Positions 61,415 through 64,000 of a stretch of 64,000 nucleotides of DNA are shown here, piece after piece. The translations under genes were made by a program, and so were the position numbers. How positions within the stretch are numbered: the first letter of the stretch is position 1; every line of letters starts with the position of its first letter. Source of the stretch: Spirosoma oryzicola (lineage in GTDB: Bacteria > Bacteroidota > Bacteroidia > Cytophagales > Spirosomataceae); contig NZ_CP089538.1 of NCBI RefSeq assembly GCF_021233055.1, forward strand, positions 5,534,501 to 5,598,500. The letters are read 5' to 3'. The notes beneath the pieces were generated by a model. The model did not search any database, was not told the origin of the DNA, and saw nothing but the letters and a program-made list of their open reading frames with translations.

Positions 61415-62011
61415 TTATTTTATCGAGAGGCTACGGCGTATCTCTACCTTATCAGGCTGTAACTGGGAAGAAGGTAATAATTGACGGATTGACGCATAAT
61501 AGCGTTCTGCATCAATTCGGCGCATGAAGTCTCCCACCTTAAGTTTATATGTTGGCTGATTATAGGTCAAATAAGGACTAAGTTCAGGAAAATTTTGATA
61601 AATCAGTAACTTAATCTTATCAATTTCTTGTCTTTGATTACCTACGTACACCTGAATGCGGTATCCGGGTGCATAACGGACCGCTCGATTCTTAACGGCA
61701 AGTGTGTCGATCACCATATCTAGCTTTCGATTGACATGCAATGCTTCAACTGGAACGGCGGGTTTGCTTACGTCATTTTTGCGTGGCGACGCGGTGGCAG
61801 GCGGTGAAACTGGAGCCGGGGTGGCAGGCCGGGTAGCTGCGGGGGACCGTCCAGCAGGAGAAGCATTATATACAGGTCGAGTAGCCGCAAGGTCTTCGTT
61901 GTAACTATTGTAGTTTATGGATGAGTTGTTTGACACCGTAGGGCGACTTGTTGCGCAACCTGTTAAGGCTAGGAAAGTCAACACGGCAAAGCCATTGAAT
62001 CCAAATCGCAT
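61415..62011 (-). CDS. SPOR-domain lipoprotein
   Basis: 198 residues from ATG 62011; a TTG eight codons earlier is rejected. The signal MRFGFNGFAVLTFLALTGC gives lipidated Cys19. A Pro/Ala/Ser-rich linker follows to about residue 95, then a SPOR-type domain (GYRIQVYVGNQRQEIDKIK to LKVGDFMRRIDAERYYASI). SPOR domains bind denuded glycan strands at the septum. The protein probably acts in cell wall or division. A TACTTTTG element lies on the minus strand at 62040-62033. Confidence 0.82.
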   Translation of the reverse strand: MRFGFNGFAVLTFLALTGCATSRPTVSNNSSINYNSYNEDLAATRPVYNASPAGRSPAATRPATPAPVSPPATASPRKNDVSKPAVPVEALHVNRKLDMVIDTLAVKNRAVRYAPGYRIQVYVGNQRQEIDKIKLLIYQNFPELSPYLTYNQPTYKLKVGDFMRRIDAERYYASIRQLLPSSQLQPDKVEIRRSLSIK

Positions 62012-62134
62012 AGCTGTAATTAAATTAGATAGCAAAAGTAGCCATTTTACAAGTTGTATTCTGAAACCCCATAAGCCCGTTCGCTAACCCAATCCATATT
62101 TTGGTTAATTTTGGGTACTTACTACGAATAACGC

Positions 62135-63160
62135 ATGCTGACTATTGAAAGCCGTGTGTCGCTCAAGCCTTACAATACCTTTGGCATTGATGTCAACGCA
62201 CGGTACTGGGTTGAAATTAACCAGGAGGCTGATATCCAGACTCTGTTACAATTGACGGAATTTGTCGATACGCCTAAATTGATTCTTGGTGGAGGCAGTA
62301 ATGTCCTTCTTTGCCATGATTTCAATGGCTTGGTCGTCAAAATGAATATTCAGGGTATTGAGGTCGTCCGCGAAGACGATGATCATGTATACCTGAAAGC
62401 CGGAGCCGGAATAAGCTGGCACGAATTAGTAGCGTTTGCTATTCAGCACGGTTACGCAGGTCTTGAGAATCTTTCCCTTATTCCCGGAACCGTTGGAGCC
62501 GCTCCTATGCAAAACATCGGGGCTTATGGGGTAGAGTTGGAACAGGTGTTCGAGTCACTGACCGCCATTCATATACCCACGGGCGAAAAACGTACGTTCA
62601 ACCACGCAGACTGCGCGTTTGGCTATCGGGAGAGCGTCTTTAAGCGAGAACTAAAAGGTCAATATATTATTACAACCGTAACGTTTCAGCTCGATAAGCG
62701 GCCCACGTTTCACACACGCTACGGAGCTATTCAGGAAACACTGGCCGAAATGGGCGTACCGGAAGACAACTTAACCATAAAAGCTATCAGCGACGCCGTT
62801 ATCCGGATTCGGCGTAGTAAGCTTCCTGACCCAGCGCAGATTGGTAATGCAGGTAGTTTTTTCAAGAACCCGGAAATTTCAAAAGAACAGTTTGACGCGC
62901 TTAAAGCAGAGTATCCGGCACTACCCGGCTATCCAATTGGCGATAATACGGTGAAAGTACCTGCGGGTTGGCTTATTGAGCAAGCTGGTTGGAAGGGATA
63001 CCGGGCGGGGGATGCAGGCGTCCATGCCAAGCAAGCCCTTGTGCTGGTTAATTACGGCTATGCAACCGGCGATGAAATTTTAGCCCTTGCGAGGAAAGTA
63101 CAGCAATCCGTACTTGAGAAGTTCGGAATTCAGATTTCGCCGGAAGTCAACGTAGTTTAA
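62135..63160 (+). CDS. murB: UDP-N-acetylmuramate dehydrogenase
   Basis: 341 residues. FAD-binding motifs LILGGGSNVLLCHDFNG, GLENLSLIPGTVGAAPMQNIGAYGVE and the catalytic IGNAGSFFKNPE serine are present, ending in GIQISPEVNVV. The 341-residue form matches the E. coli-type enzyme. It reduces enolpyruvyl-UDP-GlcNAc in peptidoglycan precursor synthesis. Another envelope gene, a SPOR lipoprotein, is divergent from it. Confidence 0.96.
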   Translation: MLTIESRVSLKPYNTFGIDVNARYWVEINQEADIQTLLQLTEFVDTPKLILGGGSNVLLCHDFNGLVVKMNIQGIEVVREDDDHVYLKAGAGISWHELVAFAIQHGYAGLENLSLIPGTVGAAPMQNIGAYGVELEQVFESLTAIHIPTGEKRTFNHADCAFGYRESVFKRELKGQYIITTVTFQLDKRPTFHTRYGAIQETLAEMGVPEDNLTIKAISDAVIRIRRSKLPDPAQIGNAGSFFKNPEISKEQFDALKAEYPALPGYPIGDNTVKVPAGWLIEQAGWKGYRAGDAGVHAKQALVLVNYGYATGDEILALARKVQQSVLEKFGIQISPEVNVV

Positions 63161-63166
63161 TGGTTA

Positions 63167-63210
63167 TCGAGAAGCGAAGAACGGAATAACAATCGTTCTT
63201 CGCTTCTCGA
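63167..63210. terminator. Hairpin between murB and the ROK gene
   Basis: Perfect 17-base arms (63167-63183, 63194-63210) starting tcgagaagcg with a 10-base loop. It lies between convergent stops. T runs are absent, so strength is uncertain. Confidence 0.7.
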
Positions 63211-63219
63211 CAATGATTG

Positions 63220-64000
63220 TTATTCGAAGCAGAGCGATGCTGCACCCAGCAAACCGGCATCGTTACCCAACGTAGCGCGTTTGATCGACAGACCGTTCTT
63301 ATAATAGTCATTAAGCCAGTGGTCGAGCGTTTTCTCAACAGCGGGCAGGATGTAATCAAATGAAGCGGACAAACCACCACCGATCAGGACTTGCTTGATA
63401 TCTAGAATCTTGATCAGCGCAGCCAGACCTTCTCCTAGTATTTCCCCAACTTCGGTCCAGATTTGAAGTGCTAGTTCGTCACCTTCGGCGGCTGCGGCAA
63501 CCAAACCCGTCGTTGAGATATCACCGTCGTTGGGCAAATGGGTTTCGCCCATGTATTCGCTCCGGCGAAGAGCTGCTAGCTCGAGTAATTCTTTTTTGCC
63601 GATGTTGCGCTCCAGCACCCGACCGTTCCGCGACGGAATATGTCCAGGCTCCATCGCATTACCATCACCACCGGTAAAAATTTTCTTGTTGATGATAGCC
63701 GCTCCACCTACACCCGTACCTAATGTGATAAAAATGTAGTTCTCCGTTATCTTCTCTTCTGCGAAATAGTATTCACCCAAAGCGGCAGCGTTAGCATCAT
63801 TTTCCAGAAAAAATGTAACACCGGGAAAACGTGTCGTCAAATTTTCTACAAGCGGAACGCCGTTGATTTCAGGAATAGCCGTTATTTCAAGGGGTACGGT
63901 CCGTTCCCGATTGAGCATACCCGGCAGACCAATACCAACTTGTTTAACTTCCTTGTTAGAAAACAATTGTAAGGCAACGGCATCACCAAAGCGCTCGACG
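63220..64000 (-). CDS. ROK-family sugar kinase, N-terminus beyond the window
   Basis: About 260 residues of the C-terminal part are visible, entering at 64000 as VERFGDAVALQL. ROK features include GIGLPGMLN, the catalytic-region FLENDANAAALGEYYF, FITLGTGVGGAAIINKK and a late LIGGGLSASFDYILP. Where most ROK proteins have CxCGxxGCxE, this protein reads GRVLERNIGKKELLE, so the structural zinc site is missing. Likely a glucokinase or other hexose kinase; substrate unproven. A start at 63966 (TTG) is not credible, because the conserved frame continues to the edge. Confidence 0.85.
   Translation of the reverse strand, partial: VERFGDAVALQLFSNKEVKQVGIGLPGMLNRERTVPLEITAIPEINGVPLVENLTTRFPGVTFFLENDANAAALGEYYFAEEKITENYIFITLGTGVGGAAIINKKIFTGGDGNAMEPGHIPSRNGRVLERNIGKKELLELAALRRSEYMGETHLPNDGDISTTGLVAAAAEGDELALQIWTEVGEILGEGLAALIKILDIKQVLIGGGLSASFDYILPAVEKTLDHWLNDYYKNGLSIKRATLGNDAGLLGAASLCFE

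Noticed and set aside
1..64000. tRNA, rRNA, CRISPR arrays, insertion sequences, prophage genes
   Set aside because: I looked for tRNA T-arm and anticodon-like structures in gaps, regular spaced repeats and transposase or integrase motifs, and found none.

Overview
The window reads as a chromosomal segment of a gliding-type Bacteroidota, most likely a Cytophagales close to Spirosoma. The taxonomy is inferred from gene content, not from a database. Pointers are gldH, the type IX secretion pair porU/porV, ECF and LytTR regulators of Bacteroidota type, MnmD as a stand-alone domain, the acpP-fabF-rnc cluster, and -7 promoter elements of the Bacteroidota form TAnnTTTG, several with a TTTG about 17-20 bases upstream. 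Base composition looks uniform near 50% GC. I found no rRNA, tRNA, insertion sequence, prophage or CRISPR array, so this is largely core genome.

Layout. 1-4.8 kb: an M13 metallopeptidase cut by the left edge, a thioredoxin-fold protein, mnmD, a DUF4293 membrane protein, a PAP2 phosphatase and gldH. 4.8-7.1 kb: a BlaI repressor and M56 sensor protease divergent from gldH, with paired palindromes over both promoters. 7.1-13 kb: ricT, purD, recQ, and divergent kdsD. 13-21.6 kb: an ECF sigma factor, carotenoid genes crtI-crtB, gatB overlapping a TlpA-like thiol reductase, proC, then convergent purB. 21.7-28.1 kb (minus strand): a DUF1207 protein, an M20 dipeptidase, plsY, a catalytically degenerate M16 protein and porV. 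28.2-33.2 kb: porU, a SprT-like protein, a small lipoprotein and a GtrA protein. 33.3-38.7 kb: nuoN, nuoM, nuoL, nuoK with their own promoter. 38.9-46.5 kb: an exonuclease, a Rieske-FAD reductase, exbB/exbD, an MDR reductase, an aquaglyceroporin, udk, and an FNR-type ferredoxin reductase. 46.7-49.6 kb: nadA, nadB and a zinc-ribbon protein. 49.6-54.9 kb: a signalling locus. 55.3-64 kb: acpP-fabF-rnc, hsp20, a DegP/HtrA protease, gmd, a SPOR lipoprotein, murB, and a ROK kinase cut by the right edge.

The most unusual part is the 49.6-55.1 kb locus. Read on the minus strand it is lipoprotein, CPBP protease, LytS-type kinase, a second CPBP protease, a second LytS-type kinase, a small two-helix membrane protein broken by an in-frame TAG, then a single LytTR response regulator. 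Two 9-base direct repeats 21 bases apart, in LytTR-site format, lie upstream. The intact proteins suggest an envelope-sensing system in which intramembrane proteases and two paralogous kinases feed one regulator; that function is inference. The second notable arrangement is gldH/blaI/M56, where a protease-coupled repressor may control a gliding gene.

Most genes are tightly packed and bounded by strong hairpin terminators, many bidirectional between convergent genes.
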